This document shows positions 9,880 to 18,459 of a DNA stretch of 36,216 nucleotides, piece by piece. Numbering within the stretch: position 1 is the stretch's first letter; each line of letters opens with the position of its first letter. A program made the translations under genes and the position numbers. This DNA is from a virus. Under the pieces are notes generated by a model, which was not told the DNA's origin, made no database searches, and saw only the letters and a program-made list of their open reading frames with translations. The DNA is taken from the IMG/VR virus record IMGVR_UViG_3300014933_000243, positions 1-36,216 of that record, one strand, 5' to 3'.

Positions 9880-11597
9880 TGCCTATTCTTGGAATTATGA
9901 GTTCGCAAATAACTGGACACTTAAATATTGTCGCAGATATTCTTCTTGTTGCCGGCGGTGGTGGTGGACAAAGTTCATCTAACTGGAACGGTAATGGGGC
10001 TGGCGGTGCTGGTGGATTAATTTACAAATATTCAACAACGTTACCTTTAAGCACAAATTACATTGTAAATATTGGCGCAGGTGGCACTTCTGATAGCAAT
10101 GGTTCAAATTCTATCTTTGGTTCTATGATTGCTTTTGGCGGCGGCTCAGGCGGCGGCGCAAATGGCGGATCTGGTGGTGGCGGAACTGGTCGCGGTGTTC
10201 CTGCACCTGTTGGTGGTACATCAACACAAACAAACAACGATAGCGGTACGGGTAAAGGTAACGCTGGTGGTACTGCAACATACGGAGATAACGGCCCATA
10301 CACAAACGCAGGTGGTGGTGGTGGTGGCGCTGGCGGAGCAGGAGCAAGCGCATCTGGATATACCGGCGGTACTGGCGGTGTAGGTTTTTACGATTCAACT
10401 ATTGATGCTATGGGTGCAGCAACATCTTCAGGAGATTTACAAGGCGGCCATTATTATTTTGCTGGTGGAGCCGCTGGTGTTTCTACAAATGGCACAAACC
10501 CCGCTGGTGGCTATGGTGGTGGTGGTAAATCAGATTATTCAGGTAGCGTTTCGGGAACTTCTTACAATGTAAAAACTGCTGGAACTGCTAATACTGGCGG
10601 TGGTGGTGGATCTGCGCAAAATTCTGCGGGTGGAGATTCAAATGGTAAGCAAGGTGGATCGGGAATTTCTATTGTTCGTTATCTAGGTTCGCAAAGAGCT
10701 CAAGGTGGAACTGTTGTAACAACCGGTGGATATACTTATCATAAATTTAATTCATCGGGTATTTTTAATACTTCAAATGCTCCAAGTGGATCAAAAGCAA
10801 CCGGTGGAACTATTTTACAATCCGGCTCATATATTTATCATGCATTTTTAGGCTCAGGAACATTAACAACAACTTCATCATTTAGCGCAGATGTTTTTGT
10901 TCTTGCTGGTGGTGGAGGTTCAAGTTCCGATAACTCAGGTGGTGGTGGTGCCGGTGGTGCTCTTGCTTTTGCTTCGCAAACATTAAATGGAACTTACACA
11001 ATTACCATTGGCGCCGGTGGTTCGCCTTATGCTAATGGAAATAATTCTCAATTTGGTGCTTTAACTGCAGCCGTTGGCGGCGGTCGTGGTGGTGGATATT
11101 TTTATGCAGTAGGAAGTGGCGGCTGCGGCGGTGGTTCGGGTTCTTCCGGGGGAACAGGCAACGGAGTGGGTACTGGAAGTCAAGGATATAACGGCGGATC
11201 TAGTAGTGATAGTTCCGCTGGTGCCGGCGGCGGCGGAATGGGTGGAGGGGGTTATTCTCCTCCTTCGGGCGCACACGGTGGTAATGGTGGGGTTGGTATT
11301 AGTTCAATAACAAACTTCTCTAATCTTTCTGCAACTTTAGCTTTAATTGGTATTGGTCAAAATGTAAGTGGAACTTATTATGTTGCCGGTGGTGGTGGAG
11401 CAGCTGGACGAACTAATCCGGGCAATTCAAGTTATGTGGGCGTTGGTGGATATGGCGGCGGCGGCACCGGTGGTTCATATACTCAAATTGCAGCAACAAA
11501 TGGTTTAGCATTTACTGGTGGTGGTGGTGGAGGTTCAGATTTTGCAGCAGCAACACTAGGCGGTTCGGGAGTTGTAATTGTTCGATACGCAATCTAA
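9879..11597 (+). CDS. Glycine-rich phage adhesin, two tandem modules
   Basis: 572 aa. The ATG at 9879 is chosen because it overlaps the previous stop (TAATG); an upstream ORF extension to 9813 lies inside the preceding gene. Two homologous glycine-rich modules are seen, each opening with ADILLVAGGGGG or ADVFVLAGGGG and closing with GISIVRYLG or GVVIVRYAI. They are joined by the paired strands GGYTYHKFNSSGIF and GSYIYHAFLGSGTL. Long GGGG, GGAGG and SGGG runs recall the polyglycine-II adhesin tips of phages, so host-surface binding is the likely role. Codon use is AT-rich except in the Gly runs (GGT, GGC). Confidence 0.82.
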   Translation: MPILGIMSSQITGHLNIVADILLVAGGGGGQSSSNWNGNGAGGAGGLIYKYSTTLPLSTNYIVNIGAGGTSDSNGSNSIFGSMIAFGGGSGGGANGGSGGGGTGRGVPAPVGGTSTQTNNDSGTGKGNAGGTATYGDNGPYTNAGGGGGGAGGAGASASGYTGGTGGVGFYDSTIDAMGAATSSGDLQGGHYYFAGGAAGVSTNGTNPAGGYGGGGKSDYSGSVSGTSYNVKTAGTANTGGGGGSAQNSAGGDSNGKQGGSGISIVRYLGSQRAQGGTVVTTGGYTYHKFNSSGIFNTSNAPSGSKATGGTILQSGSYIYHAFLGSGTLTTTSSFSADVFVLAGGGGSSSDNSGGGGAGGALAFASQTLNGTYTITIGAGGSPYANGNNSQFGALTAAVGGGRGGGYFYAVGSGGCGGGSGSSGGTGNGVGTGSQGYNGGSSSDSSAGAGGGGMGGGGYSPPSGAHGGNGGVGISSITNFSNLSATLALIGIGQNVSGTYYVAGGGGAAGRTNPGNSSYVGVGGYGGGGTGGSYTQIAATNGLAFTGGGGGGSDFAAATLGGSGVVIVRYAI

Positions 11598-11608
11598 CAG
11601 GGAGAAAA

Positions 11609-11809
11609 ATGACAAAAAATAATATAACTTCAATTAAACAAGAGAAAAAAACACAGTGCTTTAGCTTTGAAGTAACAATGCTAGTTCATATCATTGCAGA
11701 CAATGAAACAATAGCAAAAGCACAGCTTGATGAAAAGGGCGGAATTGTCACTAAGCGCAACGTGAAATTACTAAACTCAGTAACACTTTACGGTGAAGAA
11801 AAGGAATAA
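11609..11809 (+). CDS. Hypothetical 66-aa protein
   Basis: 66 aa, with a GGGAGAAAA ribosome binding site just upstream and only a 2-base gap to the next gene. It is charged, with a central beta-like stretch (CFSFEVTMLVHIIADNE) and a C-terminal segment with alternating hydrophobics (VKLLNSVTLYGE). No family recognised. The location among fibre genes suggests a virion accessory or fibre chaperone, which is a guess. Confidence 0.6.
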   Translation: MTKNNITSIKQEKKTQCFSFEVTMLVHIIADNETIAKAQLDEKGGIVTKRNVKLLNSVTLYGEEKE

Positions 11810-11811
11810 AA

Positions 11812-12153
11812 ATGGGTCATTATGCAAAAATTGAAAATGGAATAGTCACGCAAGTAATTGTTGCGGATGGTCCTGATTGGTGTGAGCAAAATTTAGGTGG
11901 AGAATGGGTTCAAACTTCATATAACACTTATGGTGGTGTTCATGCAAACGGTAAATTTCCAATTCATAAAAATTATGCCGGCATTGGATTTTCATTTGAT
12001 GGAATAGGTTTTGCAGCACCACAACCTTATTCATCTTGGACTCTTAATTCAGAAACATATCTTTGGGAAGCACCAACGCCATACCCAACCGACGGCAAGC
12101 TATACCAGTGGGTCGAAGCCGACCTCAACTGGCAATCAATTCCAACCGAATAA
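11812..12153 (+). CDS. Conserved fibre-associated protein of the cyanophage/pelagiphage type
   Basis: 113 aa. The pattern MGHYAKIENGIVTQVIVADG, then FPIHKNYAGIGFSFDG, APQPYSSWTLNSETYLWEAP, and a Trp-rich end resembles a small protein found beside tail-fibre genes in many marine and freshwater phages. It is usually unnamed and possibly a fibre chaperone or small structural protein. The repeated Trp/Tyr-Pro turns suggest a compact beta fold. It ends the fibre cluster and precedes the second glycosyltransferase. Confidence 0.75.
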   Translation: MGHYAKIENGIVTQVIVADGPDWCEQNLGGEWVQTSYNTYGGVHANGKFPIHKNYAGIGFSFDGIGFAAPQPYSSWTLNSETYLWEAPTPYPTDGKLYQWVEADLNWQSIPTE

Positions 12154-12171
12154 CCAAAGCCGGGGGGCAGC

Positions 12172-13224
12172 ATGAAGATCGCCGTATATACAATTGCACT
12201 GAACGAGGAACAATTTGTAGATCAGTGGTATGAATCAGCTAAAGAAGCTGATGTTTTACTGATCGCAGATACTGGATCAACGGATCAAACTAGATCCAAA
12301 GCTGAAGCTTTAGGCATAACTGTAGTAAGTGTTCAGATCTTGCCTTGGCGCTTTGACGATGCTCGAAATGCTGCTTTGGCGGCCCTTCCTCTTGATATTG
12401 ATTACTGCGTTGCTCTTGATATGGACGAAGTTTTGCTGCCGGGTTGGAGATCTGAGCTTGAATCTTTAGATCAAAGCGTAAATCGACCTCGATACAAGTA
12501 CACCTGGTCCTGGAATCCCGACGGATCTCCTGGATTGACCTACGGCGGAGACAAGATTCACGCTCGAAAAGGGTTCAGATGGAAACACCCGGTTCATGAG
12601 GTTCTGACCTGCCAGGATCAAGAAAATCAATTATGGACCAAGCTAGAGATTCATCATCACCCCGATCAGAGTAAATCTAGGGGTCAATATTTTCCTCTTT
12701 TAAGATTAGCTATACAAGAAGATCCAACCGACGATCGAAATACCTTTTATTATGCCCGGGAACTCTTCTTTCACAATCACTACACCGAGGCGATTGCTCA
12801 GTTTAAGCGTCACTTAGCCCTTCCCAAAGCTGTTTGGAAACCAGAACGCGCCGCTTCCATGCGATACCTTGCCAAGATGGAAGATCAGGATCGGGAAAGC
12901 TGGCTTTTTAAAGCTATAGCAGAATCGCCGATCAGCCGAGAACCTCGGGTGGATCTTGCCGAGCATTATTACTCCGAAGGTCGTTGGATTGAATGTTATG
13001 CTATGGCCCAATCAGCGCTTCGAATTACACAGCAACCACTGGAATACCTAGTAGAATCGGATTCTTGGGGATACTTGCCTCACGATTTGGTTGCGATTTC
13101 AGCATATAACCTTAACAACTATTCAGAAGCTCTTGAGCATGGCAAAAAAGCCGTTGAGCTTGCTCCCTGGATTGATCGTCTTCAAGAAAACCTTAAACAT
13201 TATGAAGGAGCTATAAGTGAGTGA
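12172..13224 (+). CDS. Family 2 glycosyltransferase with TPR-like C-terminus
   Basis: 350 aa. The N-terminal half has the signature of SunS/TPR-type GT2 enzymes: LNEEQF (10-15), IADTGSTDQT (31-40), WRFDDARNAAL (59-69) and ALDMDEVL (81-88) with the metal-binding DMD. A His-rich segment HARKGFRWKHPVHEV follows. The C-terminal half (about 190-345) is helical with TPR-like repeats (NTFYYARELFFHNHYTEAIA; NLNNYSEALEHGKKAVEL). It should transfer a sugar from a nucleotide-sugar to a protein or glycan. Base usage is more GC-rich than in the fibre genes. It may work with the glycosyltransferase at 6473 on the Thr-rich collagen fibre. Confidence 0.87.
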   Translation: MKIAVYTIALNEEQFVDQWYESAKEADVLLIADTGSTDQTRSKAEALGITVVSVQILPWRFDDARNAALAALPLDIDYCVALDMDEVLLPGWRSELESLDQSVNRPRYKYTWSWNPDGSPGLTYGGDKIHARKGFRWKHPVHEVLTCQDQENQLWTKLEIHHHPDQSKSRGQYFPLLRLAIQEDPTDDRNTFYYARELFFHNHYTEAIAQFKRHLALPKAVWKPERAASMRYLAKMEDQDRESWLFKAIAESPISREPRVDLAEHYYSEGRWIECYAMAQSALRITQQPLEYLVESDSWGYLPHDLVAISAYNLNNYSEALEHGKKAVELAPWIDRLQENLKHYEGAISE

Positions 13225-13414
13225 TATTCAACCTCGCGTAGTTGCTGCTCCATCTATGAATTGGCGCGAATCGCATGATGCGTCTCAATTTCACTATCGT
13301 TACAACCAAACTGGTGTGATGTATAACGAACCTTTAATTATTTACAACTATTACACAAACCGCGGTGACATGGGTATTCGAGTCGTTGCGACAACAAATA
13401 TGAAAGGCAGATAA
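13217..13414 (+). CDS. Hypothetical 65-aa protein before head-tail connector
   Basis: 65 aa, GTG start at 13217 with AAGGAG at 13205-13210, overlapping the glycosyltransferase end by 8 bp. It is Tyr/Asn-rich (FHYRYNQTGVMYNEP, YNYYTNRGD). No family recognised. It stands 2 bases before the connector gene, so it is probably a small virion protein, but this is position only. Confidence 0.62.
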   Translation: MSDIQPRVVAAPSMNWRESHDASQFHYRYNQTGVMYNEPLIIYNYYTNRGDMGIRVVATTNMKGR

Positions 13415-13416
13415 TC

Positions 13417-14262
13417 ATGGCAGTTTATGATTTAGGCGATGTTGTTGCTCTTGGCGTAACAATTACCGATGCGGCAGGATCACCAGCAAACGCAACTACC
13501 GTTGTTGCAACCGTTGTTGCTCCAGATGGATCTTCTACAACTCCATCGGTAACTAATTCTGGAACTGGTCTTTATGACATTAGTTACACACCAACAACTT
13601 ATGGTCGTTACACAATCCGTTGGGTAGCAACTGGAACAAACGCAAGCGCTTATGCTGATGAATTTACTGTTCGCAATTTTGCAGATCTTGGAATTGTTTC
13701 ACTTGATGAAGTTAAATCTCATCTTAATATTCCAGTCGCCAATACAACAAGCGATGACGAACTTCGTCGTTTTATTGATGCTGCTACTGATCTTTGTGAA
13801 GGCTATCTTGGCGTTGTTCTTGGTCGCCAGACATTTACTAGTGAAAAATATGATGGCAACGTAGATCACTTGCGTCTTCGTAATCCTAAGGCAATGAGCA
13901 TTATTTCAATTTATGAAAATGATCTTCTTCTTGCTTCAACCGATTACGTTTTAGATCCAACCGGTCAGCGCATATATCGAGTAACTACCGGAGCAATTTC
14001 TAGTCCAAGTTACTTTGGAATCTTTGCTCCCGGAGCCAATAATATTGTTGTAAGCTATATTTCTGGATTTGTTAATCCTCCACCCGCTGCAAAGCAAGGT
14101 GTTCTTGAGACAATTCGTCACTTGTGGCAGACTCAACGAGGCGCTGCAAATGTAATCTCTCGTAACCAAAGTGGAGACGATTTCTATCCAGCATCAACAT
14201 ATTCATTGCCACGTCGTGCAATGGAACTTCTTGATCCTCTCTCCCTTCCTGGACTTGCCTAA
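13417..14262 (+). CDS. Head-tail connector (gp6-like) with N-terminal Ig-like domain
   Basis: 281 aa. Residues 1-88 look like an Ig/invasin-type beta domain (TVVATVVAPDGSSTTPSVTN, then GTGLYDISYTPTTYGRYTIR). Residues 90-281 match the HK97 gp6-like connector: IVSLDEVKSHLNIP, DDELRRFIDAATDLCEGYLG, VVSYISGFVNPP, LETIRHLWQTQRG. Such proteins dock under the portal. The extra Ig-like domain suggests that it also projects from the neck. It overlaps the next gene at TAATG. Confidence 0.85.
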   Translation: MAVYDLGDVVALGVTITDAAGSPANATTVVATVVAPDGSSTTPSVTNSGTGLYDISYTPTTYGRYTIRWVATGTNASAYADEFTVRNFADLGIVSLDEVKSHLNIPVANTTSDDELRRFIDAATDLCEGYLGVVLGRQTFTSEKYDGNVDHLRLRNPKAMSIISIYENDLLLASTDYVLDPTGQRIYRVTTGAISSPSYFGIFAPGANNIVVSYISGFVNPPPAAKQGVLETIRHLWQTQRGAANVISRNQSGDDFYPASTYSLPRRAMELLDPLSLPGLA

Positions 14263-14720
14263 TGACAACGGTTGCGCTGCCGCAGCTGATCGATGGCATT
14301 AAATCAGCTTTAACTTCAGCGGCTTCTTTATCTGGCGTTCGGATCTTTGACGGGCCAGAAATTGATGAGTCATATCCCGGAGATGCGATTTGCGTTGGTC
14401 ATGATGGATCTGAAGACGGTGAAGTAGCCGCCGGATCTGCGGTCAATGATTGGAATCTTGTTGGCGCTAAGAAAATGTTTGAACTTGGTGCTATTAATTG
14501 CTTCCTTTGGTCTTGGGACGGCGATACAGATATTTCTGCGCGTCGTACACGAGCTTATGCTCTTCTTTCTGCGGTGGATACTGTGATCCGTGCCGATCCA
14601 AGTTTTGGTGGAGTTGTTCTTTACTCAGGTTTAGAAACGCATTCACCAACCTACCGCCAGACTAACGCTGGCGCTGTAGTGGTAATTAACTTTACCATCG
14701 CTTATCACGCCCGTACTTAA
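14262..14720 (+). CDS. Tail terminator / tail completion protein
   Basis: 152 aa. The opening LPQLIDGIKSALTSAASLSG with VRIFDGPEID, the middle MFELGAINCFLWSWDGDTD with RRTRAYALLSAVD, and the C-terminal VVINFTIAYHAR fit small neck proteins encoded between connector and tail tube. Position and size support a tail terminator that caps the tail tube. Coupled to the connector by a one-base overlap. Confidence 0.7.
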   Translation: MTTVALPQLIDGIKSALTSAASLSGVRIFDGPEIDESYPGDAICVGHDGSEDGEVAAGSAVNDWNLVGAKKMFELGAINCFLWSWDGDTDISARRTRAYALLSAVDTVIRADPSFGGVVLYSGLETHSPTYRQTNAGAVVVINFTIAYHART

Positions 14721-14733
14721 CAAGGAGAATCTC

Positions 14734-14940
14734 ATGGCGCAAATTAAGAATGTCTCACCACTTGGCGACTTATCTGTCCCCGCTTTAGGCTTAACTGTTA
14801 AGGCTGGCGATGTCGTTGAAGTTTCAGTAGAAGCAGCAGCATCGCTTCTTGAACAAACAGAAAATTGGGCCGCAGCTGATCAAGCCGCAGCTTCAGTAAT
14901 CCCAACCCCAGCAGCGCCGGATTCACCGGCTGCCGAATAG
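14734..14940 (+). CDS. Small virion-region protein, 68 aa
   Basis: 68 aa with an AAGGAGAA ribosome binding site. A compact beta-like segment (GDLSVPALGLTVKAGDVVEV) is followed by an Ala/Pro-rich flexible tail. Similar small proteins precede the tail tube gene in other actinophages, but the role is not known. It could be a minor neck or tail component. Confidence 0.65.
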   Translation: MAQIKNVSPLGDLSVPALGLTVKAGDVVEVSVEAAASLLEQTENWAAADQAAASVIPTPAAPDSPAAE

Positions 14941-14949
14941 GAGAACAAC

Positions 14950-15897
14950 ATGGCAATCGGTTCCGGTATAGGTTCGCAGCTCGGCATTGCTACCGAGACA
15001 ACCTTTAACAGCTCCGTCACTGTAACTCGTTTTTACGAATTCACTGACGAATCAACTCAATACAATAAGAAGATCAGCGAAGGCATGGGGCTTCGTGCTG
15101 GTGGACTTCTTCCTCGTTCGCAGCGTCGTGTTGTTACAACATTTGATGCTACAGGCGACATTAATTTAGATCTTCCAACAAACGGTCTTGGACTTCTTCT
15201 TGCTCACGCAATGGGATCATTTCCAACTAAAAGCGGATCGTCTTTCACGTTTACTCTTGGTGACACTTATACAAAGAGCTTTACTGCTCAGGTTGGTGTT
15301 CCTCAGTACGGCGGAACTGTTACTCCAAAGACTCTTACGGGTTGCAAAATTTCATCATTTGAACTTGGCGTAGGAGCTGGAGAACTTGCCGTTGGTAAGT
15401 TCAGCGTTGATGCCGCGGGTCTTACAACCTCAACATCTCTTGCAACAGCTTCTTATCCAGCAAACGGATCTATCTTCCACTTTGCTCAAGGCGCAATTAC
15501 TCTTGATGGATCTGCAATTGCTAACGTTAAAGACTTCTCGGTAACCGTTGATAACGTTATCAAGACTGATCGTTACAATCTTGGAGCTTCTGGTGCTAAG
15601 GCTGAGCAAGTTATTAATGGTTTCCGTAAAATCACTGGTAAGCTTACCGCTGAATTTACAGATACAACACTTCTTGCAAAGTATCTTGCTGATACAACAG
15701 CTGCGGTTGCTTTAACCTTTACTGGAGCTGCCGGATCTGCGCTTTCAATCACTCTTTCAGCGGTCAAATTTGATGCTGATACTCCAAAGGTTCCTGGCCC
15801 TGGCGTAATCGATCTTGCGATGACTTTCACCGCATACGATAACGGTTCAGATGCACCAATGACCGTTGTTTACACAACTTCGGACTCTTCTCTCTAG
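14950..15897 (+). CDS. Major tail protein (tail tube)
   Basis: 315 aa, with a TAGGAGAAC ribosome binding site. It polymerises into the tail tube. The sequence is beta-rich and typical of siphovirus tube proteins: IGSGIGSQLGIATETTFN at the N-terminus, TLTGCKISSFELGVGAGELA in the middle, VKDFSVTVDNVIKTDRYNLG, and a C-terminal LAMTFTAYDNGSD. It lies in the expected place between neck proteins and tail chaperones. Length suits a single tube domain plus a small extra domain. Confidence 0.85.
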   Translation: MAIGSGIGSQLGIATETTFNSSVTVTRFYEFTDESTQYNKKISEGMGLRAGGLLPRSQRRVVTTFDATGDINLDLPTNGLGLLLAHAMGSFPTKSGSSFTFTLGDTYTKSFTAQVGVPQYGGTVTPKTLTGCKISSFELGVGAGELAVGKFSVDAAGLTTSTSLATASYPANGSIFHFAQGAITLDGSAIANVKDFSVTVDNVIKTDRYNLGASGAKAEQVINGFRKITGKLTAEFTDTTLLAKYLADTTAAVALTFTGAAGSALSITLSAVKFDADTPKVPGPGVIDLAMTFTAYDNGSDAPMTVVYTTSDSSL

Positions 15898-15898
15898 A

Positions 15899-16432
15899 GT
15901 GTCCAAAGACATTGAGATCTCTTCTCAGGATCTCCTTAACTTCTACCGTCAGGTAAAAGAAGCCGATCCTCTGATCGGTAAGGAGCTTCGAAAGACTCTT
16001 GTCAAGTTGTCAAAAACCATTGTTGGCGAAGTCCAGCACGCAGCCCTTGATCTTCCATCATCTGGAGAAAAACATTCAGACGGAAAGATGGGTTTGCGTG
16101 CTGGAATCGCAGCAGCAACAGAGACAAAGATTAACCAGAGTAACCGAAGCGGATTTAGTATCCGTATTCGAGTCTCCGGAACAAAGTTTCAAGCAAAAAC
16201 CGGAAAGTATAAAAAACTTCCGCGCTATGTTGAAGGTCTTTCTAAAAAACATTGGCGTCACCCTGTTTTTGCAAGCAAAGGATCTATAAACGGAACTTGG
16301 GACGGTAATTGGGTTGATCAAAAATCAACTCCATTCCTTCTTCGCACCGTACTACCTCACAAAAAAGAACTCAGAGAAGATGTATATGCAGCTTTTCTGG
16401 CAGCACTAAAAAAATCGCACGCACTAGATTAA
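15899..16432 (+). CDS. HK97 gp10-like head-tail/tail protein
   Basis: 177 aa from a GTG at 15899, two bases after the tail tube stop. A longer TTG start (15866) lies inside the previous gene and lacks a ribosome binding site, so the coupled GTG is preferred, with moderate certainty. Features: RQVKEADPLIGKELRKTLVK, many basic residues, GLRAGIAAATETKINQ, and FLLRTVLPHKKELRED near the end. This resembles HK97 gp10/minor neck proteins, though here it follows rather than precedes the tail tube gene. Confidence 0.65.
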   Translation: MSKDIEISSQDLLNFYRQVKEADPLIGKELRKTLVKLSKTIVGEVQHAALDLPSSGEKHSDGKMGLRAGIAAATETKINQSNRSGFSIRIRVSGTKFQAKTGKYKKLPRYVEGLSKKHWRHPVFASKGSINGTWDGNWVDQKSTPFLLRTVLPHKKELREDVYAAFLAALKKSHALD

Positions 16433-16442
16433 GGGGAAAATA

Positions 16443-16760
16443 ATGGCACTTGTACTTCGTGGTGAAAATTATCCAATGCCAGGAGAAGATAATCAACCGG
16501 GACCAACGGGTCGCGAGATTATTCAAATTGAAGACGGCTTCGGACTTGATGGTCTGACTCTTCTTAGTATTCTTGGAGAAGATGAACCACATCCAAACCC
16601 AAAATATTCAAAGGTTAAAGCTCTTTATGCTTTGACTTGGATCTGTTTAACTCGCGCTGGGAAAATTCTTTCAATTGACGACGTTCTTAATACGTATTCA
16701 ATTGAAGAAATTGGTGTTGAGGACCCTGATCTAAAAAAATCGGTAACCGCCGAGCTTTAA
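16443..16760 (+). CDS. Tail assembly chaperone, zero-frame product
   Basis: 105 aa with a GGGGAAAA ribosome binding site. It ends ...DPDLKKSVTAEL. It sits between tail tube and tape measure, the normal place of the G/GT-type chaperones that coat the tape measure during tail assembly. It is acidic with a helical middle (YSKVKALYALTWICLTRAG). The slippery site near its end allows a longer form. Confidence 0.8.
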   Translation: MALVLRGENYPMPGEDNQPGPTGREIIQIEDGFGLDGLTLLSILGEDEPHPNPKYSKVKALYALTWICLTRAGKILSIDDVLNTYSIEEIGVEDPDLKKSVTAEL

Positions 16761-16903
16761 TCAGAGGCGGAACAAGACAAAAGATCCGCCAAAATATGGC
16801 GCTTCTATGTCATAACTATCCAGGAATTACACCGTTTAATGTCTGGGATATTGATATTGATATTATTAATGATCTTATTGCAGCTATTCCTCAAAACGAT
16901 TAG
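16443..16903 (+). CDS. Tail assembly chaperone, -1 frameshift fusion
   Basis: Slipping at A AAA AAA (16733-16739) moves ribosomes into the -1 frame, which is open from there to the TAG at 16901-16903. This gives a 153-aa protein: 99 codons of the short form plus 54 codons. The added part begins IGNRRALIRGGTRQKIRQ and contains YPGITPFNVWDID, the kind of C-terminal domain found in GT-type chaperones. It stops 8 bases before the tape measure start. Without frameshifting this 140-base stretch would be unused, which supports the call. Confidence 0.85.
16733..16739 (+). promoter_or_regulatory. Slippery heptamer for -1 frameshifting
   Basis: Seven A residues in the register A|AAA|AAA, following CT, near the end of the chaperone ORF. 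The two zero-frame Lys codons can re-pair fully one base back. No obvious Shine-Dalgarno stimulator was identified. Confidence 0.85.
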
Positions 16904-16911
16904 GAGAAATC

Positions 16912-18459
16912 ATGTCCAGTGATAAGTCGCTTGGCGTAAATCTGATCGGTCGTGATGTTTCTGCTTCCAAAGCATTAAAGAAAGTTGCAGATAGCGCAAA
17001 AGAAACAGGCGGGGCATTTTCTCGTATTAAAGAAATTGCTGCTGGTGTTTTTTCTGCACACTTGTTTGAAAAAGCTGGCGCAGAATTACTTAAATTTGGT
17101 AAAGAATCGTTAAACGCTTTTACAGACGTTGGCAAAGAAGTTGCAAAAACTCAACGCATGATTGGTGGCACCGTAGAAGAAGCTTCTAAGCTTCGCTTTG
17201 CGTTTATTGAATCTGGTCTTACCGTTGACAAAGCTCAAATGTCAATCAAAAAGTTTGCTCAAGCTATTGATTCTAATAATAAAAACTTCAAAGCACTTGG
17301 CGTTAATACTCGTGATGCTTCTGGGCATCAAAAGTCATTTAATTCGATCCTTCTTGATACTGCCGAAAAGTTTAAGAATATGCCAAACGGTATTCATAAG
17401 ACGGCAATGGCGGTAAATCTTTTTGGTCGCACCGGTCTTGATATGCTTAAATTTCTTAATAAGGGCAAGGTTGGTCTTCAAGAACTTGAAGATGAAGCGC
17501 AGAAGTATGGTCTTGTTCTTACTAAAGATAATATGGCTGCAATTGGTCAAAGCATTGAAGCGCATAAAAAGCTTCATGCTGCAATTTCTGGTCTTCAGGT
17601 TCAGATTGGCGCGCATATAACACCAGCATTGACCAAGCTTACTGTTGCATTTACAACCATCTTCCCAATCCTTCTGAAGTACGTTAACCCTGCATTTAAG
17701 AAGGGCGCAGAACTTATTGCGCCATATGTTAATGTTATTAAAGTTCTTATTGCGCACGTTGTTCCATTAGTACAACATTTTATTCACGCAAAAGATAGTT
17801 TGTCAAAGTTTCACGATATTGGCAAGAATGCAAAGATTATTTTCCATGAAGTTGGAGAAGTATTTAAGATTCTTCTTTCCGTGCTGAAACCAGTATGGAC
17901 GTTTATTATGAAGTATCTTGCTCCGGTCTTATTATTTCTTGTAGATGTTGTTTTTAAGGCTCTTGCTCTAGGTGCAAAAATTGTTGTTACTGCTTTGCGC
18001 TTTATTGTTGCAGTATTTAGAGACATTATTAATATTGCTCGCGGTGTTGGTCATATTATTTCTAATGTCTTTGGTTTTATTGTTAGTGGCGTTAAAACTT
18101 ATATTAATACTGTCATTGGTTTAATTAACTTTGTTATTGGAATTATTGACAAGATTCACTTTAAGATCCCTTCATGGGTTCCATTCCTTGGCGGCAAGGA
18201 ATTTGGCGTTCATATTCCAAAGATTCCGCTTCTTGCCAACGGCGGCATTGTTAACAAACCAACTCTTGCAATGATTGGTGAAGCCGGTCCTGAAGCTGTA
18301 GTTCCTCTAAAAAGAGGCGGCTTAGGTCAGGGAATGATTGTTCACGTTCACGTTGCCGGATCTGTTATTGCTGAAAAGGATCTTGCGGTTAAAGTCCGCA
18401 ATGAGATGGCCCAACTTTTACGGCGAAAAGGTCTTAATCCGGCAATTCTGGGGGTTTAA
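16912..18459 (+). CDS. Tape measure protein
   Basis: 515 aa, with a TAGGAG ribosome binding site. The N-terminal third is helical and Ala/Lys-rich (DVSASKALKKVADSAKETGG). The middle (about 245-415) is rich in hydrophobic segments such as VLLFLVDVVFKALALGAKIV and INTVIGLINFVIGIIDKI that could insert in the host membrane. The C-terminus has LLANGGIVNKPTLAMIGEAG, then PEAVVPLKRGG, a common end of phage tape measures. At about 1.5 angstrom per residue the tail would be near 75-80 nm, which is short. It follows the frameshifted chaperones. Confidence 0.92.
   Translation: MSSDKSLGVNLIGRDVSASKALKKVADSAKETGGAFSRIKEIAAGVFSAHLFEKAGAELLKFGKESLNAFTDVGKEVAKTQRMIGGTVEEASKLRFAFIESGLTVDKAQMSIKKFAQAIDSNNKNFKALGVNTRDASGHQKSFNSILLDTAEKFKNMPNGIHKTAMAVNLFGRTGLDMLKFLNKGKVGLQELEDEAQKYGLVLTKDNMAAIGQSIEAHKKLHAAISGLQVQIGAHITPALTKLTVAFTTIFPILLKYVNPAFKKGAELIAPYVNVIKVLIAHVVPLVQHFIHAKDSLSKFHDIGKNAKIIFHEVGEVFKILLSVLKPVWTFIMKYLAPVLLFLVDVVFKALALGAKIVVTALRFIVAVFRDIINIARGVGHIISNVFGFIVSGVKTYINTVIGLINFVIGIIDKIHFKIPSWVPFLGGKEFGVHIPKIPLLANGGIVNKPTLAMIGEAGPEAVVPLKRGGLGQGMIVHVHVAGSVIAEKDLAVKVRNEMAQLLRRKGLNPAILGV

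Noticed and set aside
10058-11310. Reverse and alternative-frame ORFs rich in Pro/His/Ala
   Set aside because: They mirror the glycine codon runs of the adhesin gene and have no independent support.
15866-15898. Earlier TTG start for the gp10-like protein
   Set aside because: It overlaps the tail tube gene without a ribosome binding site; the GTG at 15899 right after the stop is more likely.
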